From the NCBI GenBank assembly GCA_017500935.1, contig JAFVXW010000030.1, positions 62,001 to 126,000 of the forward strand: a DNA stretch of 64,000 bases, given 5' to 3'. This document shows, in pieces, positions 41,868-51,453 of the stretch. The notes under the pieces were generated by a model. That model did no database searches and had not been told where the DNA came from. It saw only the letters and a program-made list of their open reading frames with translations. Each line of letters begins with the position of its first letter. The first letter of the stretch is position 1. Both the position numbers and the translations under genes were made by a program. Origin of the DNA: Lachnospiraceae bacterium (GTDB taxonomy: Bacteria; Bacillota; Clostridia; Lachnospirales; Lachnospiraceae).

Positions 41868-42470
41868 TTAAAACAAATGTTTCAATGCCGCTTTTAAAAG
41901 CTCTTCCACATTCATATCTTCTGCTTCCACCGCTTTTACAGCACGCAGTGCATCTGAGGGTGCATATCCAAGTGCTGTCAGCGCTTCCACCGCTTCTGTT
42001 CTGATCTGACTGCCGCCTGCCGACACAGCCTGTGCTGCTTTAGACTGCTGGGTGATAAGGGTATCTTCCATGGAAACCTTATCTTTCAGATCAAGAATGA
42101 TCCTCTGTGCTGTTTTGGCACCGATACCGGGTGCTTTCGAAATTGCCTTTGCGTCCTGTGAAAGCACTGCCAGACGGATACTGTCCGCGTCCATCACGGA
42201 TAAAATCGCCAAGCCTGCCTTGGGACCGACTCCGTTTACCGTAATCAGAAGCTTATACATCATAAGATCATCTTTTGTCAGAAAACCAAAAAGAGAAATG
42301 GCATCCTCACGCACACTTGTATAGGTATAAATTTTAATCTCTTCACCGATTCCGGGCAGCTGACTGATCACGCTGGAAGGCACTTTAACGTTATATCCGA
42401 TATGCCCGGTTTCTATTACAATCGTATCCGTCTCAACATCGGCAAGTTTACCGATCAGATATGCAATCAT
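41868..42470 (-). CDS. ruvA: Holliday junction branch migration protein RuvA
   Basis: RuvA binds the four-way junction and loads RuvB. The N-terminal OB fold reads MIAYLIGKLADVETDTIVIE. The tandem helix-hairpin-helix region (residues about 68-130) contains LLITVNGVGPKAGLAILS and APGIGAKTAQRIILDLKDK. The C-terminal domain III that contacts RuvB is AVEALTALGYAPSDALRAVK. Length 200 residues, normal. It is the last gene of the operon starting at 45125 and is separated from ruvB. Confidence 0.95.
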   Translation of the reverse strand: MIAYLIGKLADVETDTIVIETGHIGYNVKVPSSVISQLPGIGEEIKIYTYTSVREDAISLFGFLTKDDLMMYKLLITVNGVGPKAGLAILSVMDADSIRLAVLSQDAKAISKAPGIGAKTAQRIILDLKDKVSMEDTLITQQSKAAQAVSAGGSQIRTEAVEALTALGYAPSDALRAVKAVEAEDMNVEELLKAALKHLF

Positions 42471-42493
42471 ATATTCCTCACCTTACCCCCTTC

Positions 42494-43486
42494 TCAGCCA
42501 AACATCACCGGCAGGGCTGCAATCCGGGGATCCCTGATTTTTTTCATAATATCGTAAGCATGGGTTTCCAAATACATATCATGTACCTCTGAAAGCCCCT
42601 GCTCATGCAATTGACGTATCACAAGCTGACATATCGTTTCGATCAGAACAGCTTTCGTGTCAGCCGTATTTAAAAAGCCATACAAAAATGCAGAAGAATC
42701 TGCATTTTTCCATGCACCTCTGTAATCCGTATCCTCTGTCAGCTGGTCCAGCAGATCATAAATTTCTGAAAGCAGCGGCATTTCCTTTAAACTTCTGTGC
42801 ATCCATTTGTAAAAAGGAACATATCGTTTATTCAGAAGATGCACCATATGACAGGTATGTTTTATAAATTCATGCAAAGCAATGGATGCCCCTGTCCATT
42901 CTCCCCTTTTACAAAGGCGACTGTAATTATACTGGCCTGACTGTGCCATCAAAACAGCCTGTGCCGCAATCTTTTTTAACCGGATATCTTCCGGATAATA
43001 AGATAAAAGTGTATTGCGCATAGAGGAAAAATAGCCGTTTTCATCCAGAAACACTTTACCGTTTACCGCCGCTGCCAGCGCAGAATCCTGTAAAAAAAGC
43101 CAGTCTCTGTTGGTTTGGGGAATCTGATCTGTTCCGATCAGGGAATGATAAAATGCCTGCGCATTTAAAACACCTACCCGGCCGCCTCCCTGTTCCATGG
43201 TATTTCTGGGCAAAAATCCGGCAAATTCTTTCGGCAGACTGTCGTAGGCTTTTTGGCAGACATCTGCATATTTTTCATAGACAGGCTGTGTCAGCCAGAT
43301 GCAAAAAGAAGGGCCAAAATCGTGATCTGTTGAAAGCTGATCATCAAATCCCAGGCATTCTGACCCCTGACCAACAAGACCTGCTGCAAACTGCCCGTCC
43401 AGTTCCGGATATGTTTCTTTTAAAGACCGGAGCATGGAAATCCCATAGGTTTCAAAGTATCTTTCTGATAATTCAAGTCCTTTCAT
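42494..43486 (-). CDS. DUF4037 nucleotidyltransferase-like protein
   Basis: A 330-residue protein. The N-terminal part has a nucleotidyltransferase signature: GQGSECLGF (G41-S42), then STDHDFGPSF with the D54-x-D56 pair expected to bind metal. The C-terminal two thirds are helical and match the DUF4037 type (NYSRLCKRGEWTGASIALHE). Nucleotidyltransferases with this layout include antibiotic-modifying and nucleotide-transferring enzymes, but the substrate is unknown. Its ATG overlaps the TPR gene stop by four bases, so the two are coupled. The upstream gene and ruvA lie in the same operon. Confidence 0.78.
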   Translation of the reverse strand: MKGLELSERYFETYGISMLRSLKETYPELDGQFAAGLVGQGSECLGFDDQLSTDHDFGPSFCIWLTQPVYEKYADVCQKAYDSLPKEFAGFLPRNTMEQGGGRVGVLNAQAFYHSLIGTDQIPQTNRDWLFLQDSALAAAVNGKVFLDENGYFSSMRNTLLSYYPEDIRLKKIAAQAVLMAQSGQYNYSRLCKRGEWTGASIALHEFIKHTCHMVHLLNKRYVPFYKWMHRSLKEMPLLSEIYDLLDQLTEDTDYRGAWKNADSSAFLYGFLNTADTKAVLIETICQLVIRQLHEQGLSEVHDMYLETHAYDIMKKIRDPRIAALPVMFG

Positions 43487-44343
43487 GAAATGGCCCCGTT
43501 GATTACCTGCTGCTGTTTTTCATAAAAGGCAGCTTTTTCGTGATCTCCCAGCTGTTTTGCCACTGCTGCGCAGTTGCCGCATAACAGGGCATAGCTGTCG
43601 TTTTTGCCAAAATGCTTTTCTACTTCTGCCAAACTCTGCTCGTAAGCCTCAAGTGCTTTGGAAAGACGCCCCTGGCGATACCAGGCCTCTCCCATTCCTG
43701 CAAGTGCTGCCGAAAAATGAGGATCTGTATTTTCACCGTTTTCTTTGAAAACAGAAATTGCCTCATCCAATTTATGTTCTGCTTCGGAAGCTTTGTCGAG
43801 TTTAAAATAGATAAGTGCCAGATTTGTCAGCGATGTGGCATATTCCATTCTGCTGTCGCCTCGTTTTGATACGATCGCAATCGCTTTTTCCAAAAACAGA
43901 GCAGCTTTTTCATTTTCACCCATCTGCTCCAGCAAAATACTCATATTATTGTAAAGTCCGGCAAAGCGGTAATCATCCGCCGGAAGCTTCTTTTCATAGA
44001 TCATCAGGGCACGCATATAATACTGATAACTCTCTGCGGTCCGTCCGGCAGCCCGGTATGCAGTTGCCACATTTAAAAGTGTGGTTGCAAAATGCTCCGT
44101 ATCTTCAAGCTGCATCTCTTCCATCAACAAAAGTACATCTTCTGATATATTAAAGGCTTTCTCAAACCAGGATACACTTCTGTAAAAACCGATCATCTCA
44201 TTGCCTACGGAGATATAAATTCCGTATGCCTGTTCTTCCTTTGCCTGCTCCAGACAGGAGATTAAAAAAGGCTCTACTTTTTCAAGCTTATTTTCCGCAA
44301 ATAAAGTATCCAGTTCCTGATAAATCTGTTCTATTGTTTTCAC
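43483..44343 (-). CDS. Tetratricopeptide repeat protein
   Basis: A 286-residue, entirely helical TPR protein, with at least five 34-residue-type repeats. Examples are LLNVATAYRAAGRTAESYQY, YNNMSILLEQMGENEKAALF, LTNLALIYFKLDKASEAEHK and GMGEAWYRQGRLSKALEAYE. There is no signal peptide or membrane segment. TPR arrays bind partner proteins. The start is GTG 44343, overlapping the upstream stop in GTGA; its stop overlaps the DUF4037 gene by four bases. It probably forms a complex with one of these two neighbours, by inference. Confidence 0.85.
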   Translation of the reverse strand: MKTIEQIYQELDTLFAENKLEKVEPFLISCLEQAKEEQAYGIYISVGNEMIGFYRSVSWFEKAFNISEDVLLLMEEMQLEDTEHFATTLLNVATAYRAAGRTAESYQYYMRALMIYEKKLPADDYRFAGLYNNMSILLEQMGENEKAALFLEKAIAIVSKRGDSRMEYATSLTNLALIYFKLDKASEAEHKLDEAISVFKENGENTDPHFSAALAGMGEAWYRQGRLSKALEAYEQSLAEVEKHFGKNDSYALLCGNCAAVAKQLGDHEKAAFYEKQQQVINGAIS

Positions 44344-45125
44344 TCAGTTTCCTCACTTTCAGTATTTTCCGGAATCAGACAGCTTTCCCATCCGTCTCCC
44401 AGATCATAGGCGATGCATCTCCAGGCTATTTTTCGTTCTTCATTATATCTGGGAGCACTTCTTTGCCTGTTCATCGGCAGTTCATATAACAGTGATATGA
44501 TCTCACCGTTTTCAGAATAAGCACAAGTATATATCAGATATTGTCTCATGGGATCTTCAGAATAGGCAAAGGGCAGAAAAACACTGTCTCCCTGACTGTC
44601 TGCAAAGGAAAATACCGGAGTTTTGATCTCATAGCGTTCATAAAGTTCCTCAATCGTTTCCTCTGTCTGCTGTGTCTCATCTTCCTGTGTCTGTGTATCT
44701 TCTGCTTCCTGCACTTCTTCGTTTTCTTCTGATGTGTTTTCTCCAGATTCTGTTTTCTGAAGATATTCTATCATTTCTTCCAGCTTCTTTTTCCTGATTT
44801 TCTCTATTGCCTGCTGCGGGATCAGCTCTGTCCTTCCAAACAGATCCTTTTGAAACCGGTCAAGCTTATTGGTATCTGTAAAGGCAGCATAATCCTTCCA
44901 CTGTGTACTGAGTTTTTCCAGTGCTATGTTCTCAACACGAAGGTCATAATTGATCTCTCTGGAATCGATCAGATCCGCATTCAGCTGGGCATTCTCCTGT
45001 TCCATCACCTGCATCCGGTTCCGCTCACTCTGCAGCATATAAGCTTCAAAAGCAATAATTCCAAGCAAAACGATCACAGTAATATAGTTAAAAATCTTGG
45101 CAACCACTTCTTCCCGATATTTCAT
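44340..45125 (-). CDS. N-terminally anchored membrane protein with coiled coil, function unknown
   Basis: A 261-residue protein. One membrane segment lies near residues 11-30 (IFNYITVIVLLGIIAFEAYM), followed by a coiled coil to about residue 75 (NRMQVMEQENAQLNADLI), a very acidic Q/E/T-rich linker (about 120-160) and a globular C-terminal region (FSFADSQGDSVFLPFAYSED). No enzymatic motif is seen. It is first in the operon, with its own strong promoter at 45156-45184 and CGGAGG before ATG 45125. The topology could be either way; the short charged N-terminus suggests the bulk is outside. Confidence 0.65.
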   Translation of the reverse strand: MKYREEVVAKIFNYITVIVLLGIIAFEAYMLQSERNRMQVMEQENAQLNADLIDSREINYDLRVENIALEKLSTQWKDYAAFTDTNKLDRFQKDLFGRTELIPQQAIEKIRKKKLEEMIEYLQKTESGENTSEENEEVQEAEDTQTQEDETQQTEETIEELYERYEIKTPVFSFADSQGDSVFLPFAYSEDPMRQYLIYTCAYSENGEIISLLYELPMNRQRSAPRYNEERKIAWRCIAYDLGDGWESCLIPENTESEETE

Positions 45126-45155
45126 GTTTCCTCCGAAAAATCACATATTTTATTT

Positions 45156-45184
45156 ATCATACACCTAAAATACCGAAAAATCAA
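45156..45184 (-). promoter_or_regulatory. Sigma-A promoter of the membrane protein-TPR-DUF4037-ruvA operon
   Basis: On the minus strand TTGATT (45179-45184), exactly 17 bases, TATGAT (45156-45161). The hexamers are the same as in the alaA promoter. Confidence 0.75.
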
Positions 45185-45186
45185 AT

Positions 45187-45237
45187 GGGGCTTGCCTGTA
45201 TGTGAAATTTACTTACACTCACATCCAAACACGCCCC
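45187..45237 (-). terminator. Imperfect hairpin behind the ABC ATPase gene
   Basis: Two 18-base arms (45187-45204 and 45220-45237) pair at 14 of 18 positions, with GGGGC/GCCCC at the base. On the minus strand an AT-rich ATTTGATTTTT follows. It is a likely terminator of the ABC gene, adjoining the next promoter. Confidence 0.5.
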
Positions 45238-45252
45238 GAATTTACAACTGTT

Positions 45253-45915
45253 TTATTCCGAAAGCTGACCGTCTATGATATGTACGATCCTCTGCGCAGA
45301 TGATGCGACGTTCATATCATGAGTGATCATAACGATCGTATTTCCCATTTCATGAAGCTGGAAAAAAAGTTTTAATACTTCTTTGCCGCTGGCAGAATCC
45401 AATGCACCAGTCGGTTCATCGGCAAGCAGGATAGCAGGTTCCCCAACCAAAGCTCTGGCAATGGAAACACGCTGTTTCTGACCGCCGGAAAGTTCGTTTG
45501 GTTTATGTTTTAAACGATGGTCAAGTCCAAGAAGCTTAATTGTGGGCATCGCTTTTTCTGCTGCTTCCTCAAAACTCATACCGCGCACCAAAAGCGGCAT
45601 GGTTATATTCTGCAAAATATTGTAAGTGGAGATCAGCTGATAGTTCTGGAAAATAAACCCGATCTTCCGGTTTCTGATCACATTCATCTTGCTTTCCGGC
45701 AGTTCATGAATGGCTTCTCCATCCAGAAAATAAGTTCCGCTGTCCGGAAGATCCATGCATCCGATCATGTTCATCAGTGTTGTTTTACCGGAACCGGACG
45801 GACCCAAAATCGCTGTATATTCCCCTTTTTTAACGTTAAAATCAATATCGCGCAATACAGGAACCTTTTCATCTCCCAACATATAGCCTTTATTGATCTG
45901 ATTCATGATAATCAT
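45253..45915 (-). CDS. ABC transporter ATP-binding protein (MacB/LolD type)
   Basis: A 220-residue ATPase of the MacB/LolD/FtsE-like class that powers FtsX-fold permeases. Walker A is GPSGSGKTTLMNMIGCMD, the Q loop is FIFQNYQLISTYN, the signature is LSGGQKQRVSIARAL, Walker B is ILLADEPTGALDS, and the H loop is MITHDMN. All catalytic residues are intact. The start at 45915 has AGAGGG upstream. Its only neighbour permease (45930-46652) is a deletion fusion, so the complex here cannot work as encoded unless another permease is supplied. Confidence 0.9.
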   Translation of the reverse strand: MIIMNQINKGYMLGDEKVPVLRDIDFNVKKGEYTAILGPSGSGKTTLMNMIGCMDLPDSGTYFLDGEAIHELPESKMNVIRNRKIGFIFQNYQLISTYNILQNITMPLLVRGMSFEEAAEKAMPTIKLLGLDHRLKHKPNELSGGQKQRVSIARALVGEPAILLADEPTGALDSASGKEVLKLFFQLHEMGNTIVMITHDMNVASSAQRIVHIIDGQLSE

Positions 45916-45929
45916 ATTGGTTCCCTCTC

Positions 45930-46652
45930 TTATTCCTGATTCAGTGCTGTTACAGGAAGCAGTCTGGAAGCCTTATACGCCGGATAGAATCCAAACATGG
46001 TACCTGTCAGTACACCAAACAACAAAGATAATACTGCTCCGAATACAGAAAGTTCAACTCTGACTGACAGCTGTTCAATAACAGGTGATATTGCCAGTGA
46101 AAACAATGCGCCAAATACTGCACCAACAAGACTGATACAGCCTGCTTCAAGCAAAAATTCAAGCAAAATATCCTTTCTGCTGCATCCGATCGCTTTTAAA
46201 ATACCGATCTCATTGGTTCTTTCACGCACGGAAACAAACAATACGTTCATAATACCAATACCGCCGACAATAAAGACGATGACTGCCATTGCTGCAAGCA
46301 GCATGGTAAGTGTTTCATTGGATTTGGAAGCTGCTTCCATATCACTTTCATCAACAGAAAGGGTAATGGTAACTGCTTTATAATTGTTTACGCTGATCAA
46401 CTCCATATTTCTGGAAAGACTGTCACCAACGGCTACAGAGACACTTGTGACTACACCGTCATTTTCAGCCAGCAAACATCCGTCAGGAAGATAACTGTCC
46501 AAAACAGAAAGCTTTTCCTGTGCTTCTTCGTAATCGGTCAGTGCGGTCTGATGAGTAGGTAGATCGGACTGCAGGGAAATAATTTCTTCCTGCAGATCAG
46601 CGATTGATTCATTTTTTATAGTAAAAACCCATCGCGGACATATCCATGTCAA
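45930..46652 (-). pseudogene. Remnant: efflux adaptor fragment fused to the C-terminal half of a MacB-type permease
   Basis: The 240-residue frame is a chimera. Residues about 14-105 look like a HlyD/MacA-type adaptor: coiled-coil SIADLQEEIISLQSDLPTHQ, the lipoyl-like GCLLAENDGVVTSVSVAVGD, and TLSVDESDMEAA. From about residue 108 it becomes the end of an FtsX-fold permease, with TLTMLLAAMAVIVFIVGGIG, VRERTNEIGILKAIGCSRKD and three remaining membrane segments; the permease N-terminus is missing. The upstream boundary is an in-frame TAG; no ribosome binding site precedes the TTG at 46652. This fits a large deletion that joined two genes of an efflux operon. Confidence 0.75.
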
Positions 46653-46701
46653 AAGCGACGGAAAGACCTATACCAGTTTTATTGTGACGCTTCCATAATA
46701 G

Positions 46702-46748
46702 AAAAACGCTGCCAGCTACTGTGTTCTCACAGTTTTGACAGCGTTTTT
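46702..46748 (-). terminator. Terminator of the leucine/isoleucine operon
   Basis: A long hairpin behind leuD: AACGCTG-T-CA pairs with TGGCAGCGTT, with an inner ACTGTG/CACAGT stem; TTTTT follows on the minus strand. The 50 bp between it and the efflux remnant hold no promoter that I can see. Confidence 0.8.
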
Positions 46749-46751
46749 TGA

Positions 46752-47240
46752 TTATTTTTCGTTAATATAATTGATCAGACCGCCTGCGGCAATGATCTTT
46801 TGCATAAAGGGCGGAAATGCCTGTCCTTTAAATGAAGTACCTTTTGTCTTATTGATAATGATACCGGAATCAAAATCCACTTCCACTTCATCACCTGCTT
46901 CGATGCCTTTGGAAGCTTCCGCACATTCAATGATCGGAAGTCCTATATTGATGGCATTGCGGTAAAAGATTCTTGCGAAGGTCTCAGCAATGACACAGCT
47001 TACGCCGGCAGCCTTGATCGCGATCGGCGCATGCTCTCTTGATGAGCCGCATCCGAAGTTTTTATCTGCAACAATGATATCACCGGCTTTTACCTTTTTG
47101 ATAAAATCCTTATCAATATCTTCCATGCAATGCATGGCAAGTTCCTGCGGATTGGAAGAATTTAAGTAACGGGCAGGAATGATAACGTCGGTATCAACAT
47201 TGTCTCCATATTTGAAAACAGTTCCAACTGCATTTTTCAT
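46752..47240 (-). CDS. leuD: 3-isopropylmalate dehydratase small subunit
   Basis: The swivel-domain subunit that with LeuC isomerises 2-isopropylmalate to 3-isopropylmalate. Of 162 residues, the short type common in Clostridia. [20 protein letters not shown] and the [15 protein letters not shown] substrate-binding loop are diagnostic. It is last in the operon, 18 bp after leuC, with AAAGGAGCGG upstream of ATG 47240 and a strong terminator behind it. Confidence 0.95.
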   Translation of the reverse strand: MKNAVGTVFKYGDNVDTDVIIPARYLNSSNPQELAMHCMEDIDKDFIKKVKAGDIIVADKNFGCGSSREHAPIAIKAAGVSCVIAETFARIFYRNAINIGLPIIECAEASKGIEAGDEVEVDFDSGIIINKTKGTSFKGQAFPPFMQKIIAAGGLINYINEK

Positions 47241-47258
47241 TTTGTTGTCCGCTCCTTT

Positions 47259-48521
47259 CTATAATCTCTCAGGGCAGGAAATCACGCCGGTCACAGCACT
47301 TGCAGCAGCTACCGCAGGGCTTGCCAGATATACTTCTGATTCCACATGGCCCATTCTGCCGACAAAGTTTCTGTTGGTGGTGGAAACACATCTTTCACCG
47401 GCTGCCAGAACACCCATATAGCCGCCAAGACAGGGACCGCAGGTAGGGGTACTTACCACCGCGCCTGCTTCGATAAAGATCTTTAACAATCCCTCTTCCA
47501 TTGCCTGCAGATAGATTGCCTGGGTAGCAGGAATCACGATACAGCGCATGCCGGGAGCCACTTTTTTGCCTTCCAACACCTTTGCTGCAATACGAAGATC
47601 GTCAAGACGTCCGTTGGTACAGGAACCGATCACAACCTGATCGATACGGATATCTTCTGTGATTTCATCAATTGTCTTTGTATTTTCAGGCAGATGCGGG
47701 AATGCGATCGTAGGACGAAGCGCAGACAGATCAATCGTATATTCCTCGTCATAAACAGCGTCTTCATCCGCTTCATAAACAGTCCATGTTTTTGTGGAAT
47801 GTTCTTTCATATATTCAATCGCTTTTTCATCCACAGGGAAAATACCGTTTTTGCCGCCCGCTTCAATCGCCATATTCGCAATGGTAAAACGGTCATCCAT
47901 GCTCAGACTTTCAATTCCGTCACCGGTAAATTCCATTGACTTATATAAAGCACCGTCTACACCGATAATACCAATAATGTGCAGGATCACATCTTTTCCG
48001 CTTACCCATTCGGAAAGCTTTCCTGTCAGATTGAATCTGATCGCAGAAGGCACTTTAAACCATGCTTTTCCGGTTGCCATACCGGCTGCCATATCGGTAC
48101 TTCCAACACCTGTTGAAAATGCGCCAAGTGCACCGTAAGTACAGGTATGGGAATCTGCGCCGATGATCACATCACCTGCAACCGTGAGTCCTTTTTCCGG
48201 CAAAAGTGCATGCTCAATACCCATCTGACCCACTTCAAAATAATTGGTGATCTGGTTTTTATAAGCAAACTCTCTGACACATTTGCAGTGTTCAGCAGAT
48301 TTAATATCTTTATTCGGGACAAAATGATCCGGAACCAGTGCGATCTTATCTTTGTCAAACACACCGGATACGTTCATTTTTTCCATTTCCTTGATCGCAA
48401 CAGGACTTGTAATATCATTTCCAAGGACAAGATCCAGATCAGCTTCGATAAGCTGACCTGCTTCCACATAGTCAAGCCCTGCATGTGCAGCAAGGATCTT
48501 TTGTGTCATTGTCATTCCCAT
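47259..48521 (-). CDS. leuC: 3-isopropylmalate dehydratase large subunit
   Basis: An aconitase-family [4Fe-4S] subunit of 420 residues, the archaeal/Clostridia-type length. Cluster-binding cysteines are in VIGSCTNGR and [30 protein letters not shown] and [16 protein letters not shown]-type N-terminal sequence ([15 protein letters not shown]) fit. The start is ATG 48521 with AAGGAG eight bases upstream. It lies between lgt and leuD. Confidence 0.95.
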   Translation of the reverse strand: MGMTMTQKILAAHAGLDYVEAGQLIEADLDLVLGNDITSPVAIKEMEKMNVSGVFDKDKIALVPDHFVPNKDIKSAEHCKCVREFAYKNQITNYFEVGQMGIEHALLPEKGLTVAGDVIIGADSHTCTYGALGAFSTGVGSTDMAAGMATGKAWFKVPSAIRFNLTGKLSEWVSGKDVILHIIGIIGVDGALYKSMEFTGDGIESLSMDDRFTIANMAIEAGGKNGIFPVDEKAIEYMKEHSTKTWTVYEADEDAVYDEEYTIDLSALRPTIAFPHLPENTKTIDEITEDIRIDQVVIGSCTNGRLDDLRIAAKVLEGKKVAPGMRCIVIPATQAIYLQAMEEGLLKIFIEAGAVVSTPTCGPCLGGYMGVLAAGERCVSTTNRNFVGRMGHVESEVYLASPAVAAASAVTGVISCPERL

Positions 48522-48561
48522 GGCTGTATCTCCTTAATAAATGGGATCGTTCCCTGAATAT

Positions 48562-49356
48562 TCAGTTCTGATTTTCTTCCTCTGTTTCCACCTCTTTTTG
48601 AAAACGGGGAAGCACAAAAATCATAAATAATCCAAACAGACAGATAAAGAGGGAAATAAACTGTGAAGTCGTAAAGCTTCCCACATTACCTCTGATCAGA
48701 TCACCGCGGAAATATTCCAGAACAAATCTTCCGATACTGTAAAATGTCAGAAAACAACCTGCAATCTGACCGTCTTTTTTAAGCTTTTTTGACAGAATCA
48801 TCAGCACTGCAAAATGAAGAAGGTTAAGCAGACTTGATATCAGCTGTGTCGGAAGAAGCGGAACATTGTTTGGAGCATATGCAGAGTTTGTAAAAGTAAC
48901 TGCGATCGGACAGGAATTTGAAACTTCCATTCCGTAACAGCAGCCTGCAAGAAAACAGCCGATTCTTCCTATACCCTGTGCAAGTGCAAAAGCAGGCGCC
49001 GTAAGATCAAAAAGCTTTAAAAAAGGCATTTTTTTGTTCCGGCAGTAAATATAAGCCCCCAGCACACCGCCAATAATGCTTCCGTATACCACAAAACCGT
49101 CTTTCAGACAATCCATAAAAATGGAGGGATCTTCGATCAGATCCTGCAATCTGGTGAAAAGGTAAAGAATCTTTGCACCCAGTAAACCACAGACCACACC
49201 GGTCAGTGCCATGTAAAATACATGATCACTGTCACTGATTCCTTTCTTTCTGGCACGGTAATCCACCATCCAGTATGCACTGATAATTCCAAGAGCCATC
49301 ATCAGGCCGTAACCGTAAAAGGTAAACGGCCCAATGCTGAAAAGTTCATTTTTCAT
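48562..49356 (-). CDS. lgt: Prolipoprotein diacylglyceryl transferase
   Basis: A membrane enzyme that transfers diacylglycerol from phosphatidylglycerol to the lipobox cysteine of prelipoproteins. Signatures are FYGYGLMMALGIISAYWMV, GAKILYLFTRL, YGSIIGGVLGAYIYCR and GIGRIGCFLAGCCYG with the essential arginine. About seven membrane segments in 264 residues. It lies inside the branched-chain amino acid operon, between ilvC (19 bp) and leuC (40 bp), which is unusual and has no metabolic explanation. Confidence 0.95.
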   Translation of the reverse strand: MKNELFSIGPFTFYGYGLMMALGIISAYWMVDYRARKKGISDSDHVFYMALTGVVCGLLGAKILYLFTRLQDLIEDPSIFMDCLKDGFVVYGSIIGGVLGAYIYCRNKKMPFLKLFDLTAPAFALAQGIGRIGCFLAGCCYGMEVSNSCPIAVTFTNSAYAPNNVPLLPTQLISSLLNLLHFAVLMILSKKLKKDGQIAGCFLTFYSIGRFVLEYFRGDLIRGNVGSFTTSQFISLFICLFGLFMIFVLPRFQKEVETEEENQN

Positions 49357-49375
49357 TCTTTATTCCTTAAAAGTC

Positions 49376-50934
<1,559 letters not shown>

Positions 50935-50951
50935 GGTTTACCTCCAAATAC

Positions 50952-51437
50952 TTATTCGTTATCGCGGCATTTGGGAAGCGCAACCGTACCTGTACGTGCA
51001 ACTTCTGCAATGCTAACTGACTGCAGCATGTTGATAAACAGCTGAATTCTTTCAGGTGTATCACATAACTGGATCAGCATCTGATTCTTTGACATATCGA
51101 CGATATCAGCCTTCATAATGCTGCAGATTTCCATAACATCCTTACGGTTGTTACGGTTGTATTTCACCTTGATCAGCATCAGTTCACGGATAAAACATTC
51201 TGCTTCTTCAAATGTTTTGACTTTGATCACATCCAGCTTTTTATTCAGCTGTTTTTCGATCTGCTCATGAGTATGCGGATCTCCTGTGGAGACAATGGTC
51301 ATACGGGACATGGACGGATCATCAGTCTCTCCTACAGCCAGGCTGTTAATGTTAAAAGCTCTTCTTGAGAAAAGGCCGGAAACTTTAAACAGAACACCGG
51401 AACGATTCTCTACAAGAACGGAATAAATCTTTTTCAC
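50952..51437 (-). CDS. ilvN: Acetolactate synthase small subunit, first copy
   Basis: A regulatory subunit of 161 residues with the same ACT plus C-terminal layout as the next gene: IYSVLVENRSGVLFKVSGLF, SRRAFNINSLAVGETDDPS, then MEICSIMKADIVDMSKNQML. By eye it is well below half identical to its neighbour, so it is not a recent duplication. The start is GTG 51437 with AAGGAGG eight bases upstream, inside the end of the large-subunit gene; TTG 51440 is possible. Confidence 0.92.
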   Translation of the reverse strand: MKKIYSVLVENRSGVLFKVSGLFSRRAFNINSLAVGETDDPSMSRMTIVSTGDPHTHEQIEKQLNKKLDVIKVKTFEEAECFIRELMLIKVKYNRNNRKDVMEICSIMKADIVDMSKNQMLIQLCDTPERIQLFINMLQSVSIAEVARTGTVALPKCRDNE

Positions 51438-51453
51438 AAGTGTTTCCTCCTTT

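Noticed and set aside
46653-46701. Possible transposase tail upstream of the efflux remnant
   Set aside because: A short alternative frame ends MGFYYKK before a stop, but nothing ties it to a transposase family, and there are no inverted terminal repeats or target duplications visible.
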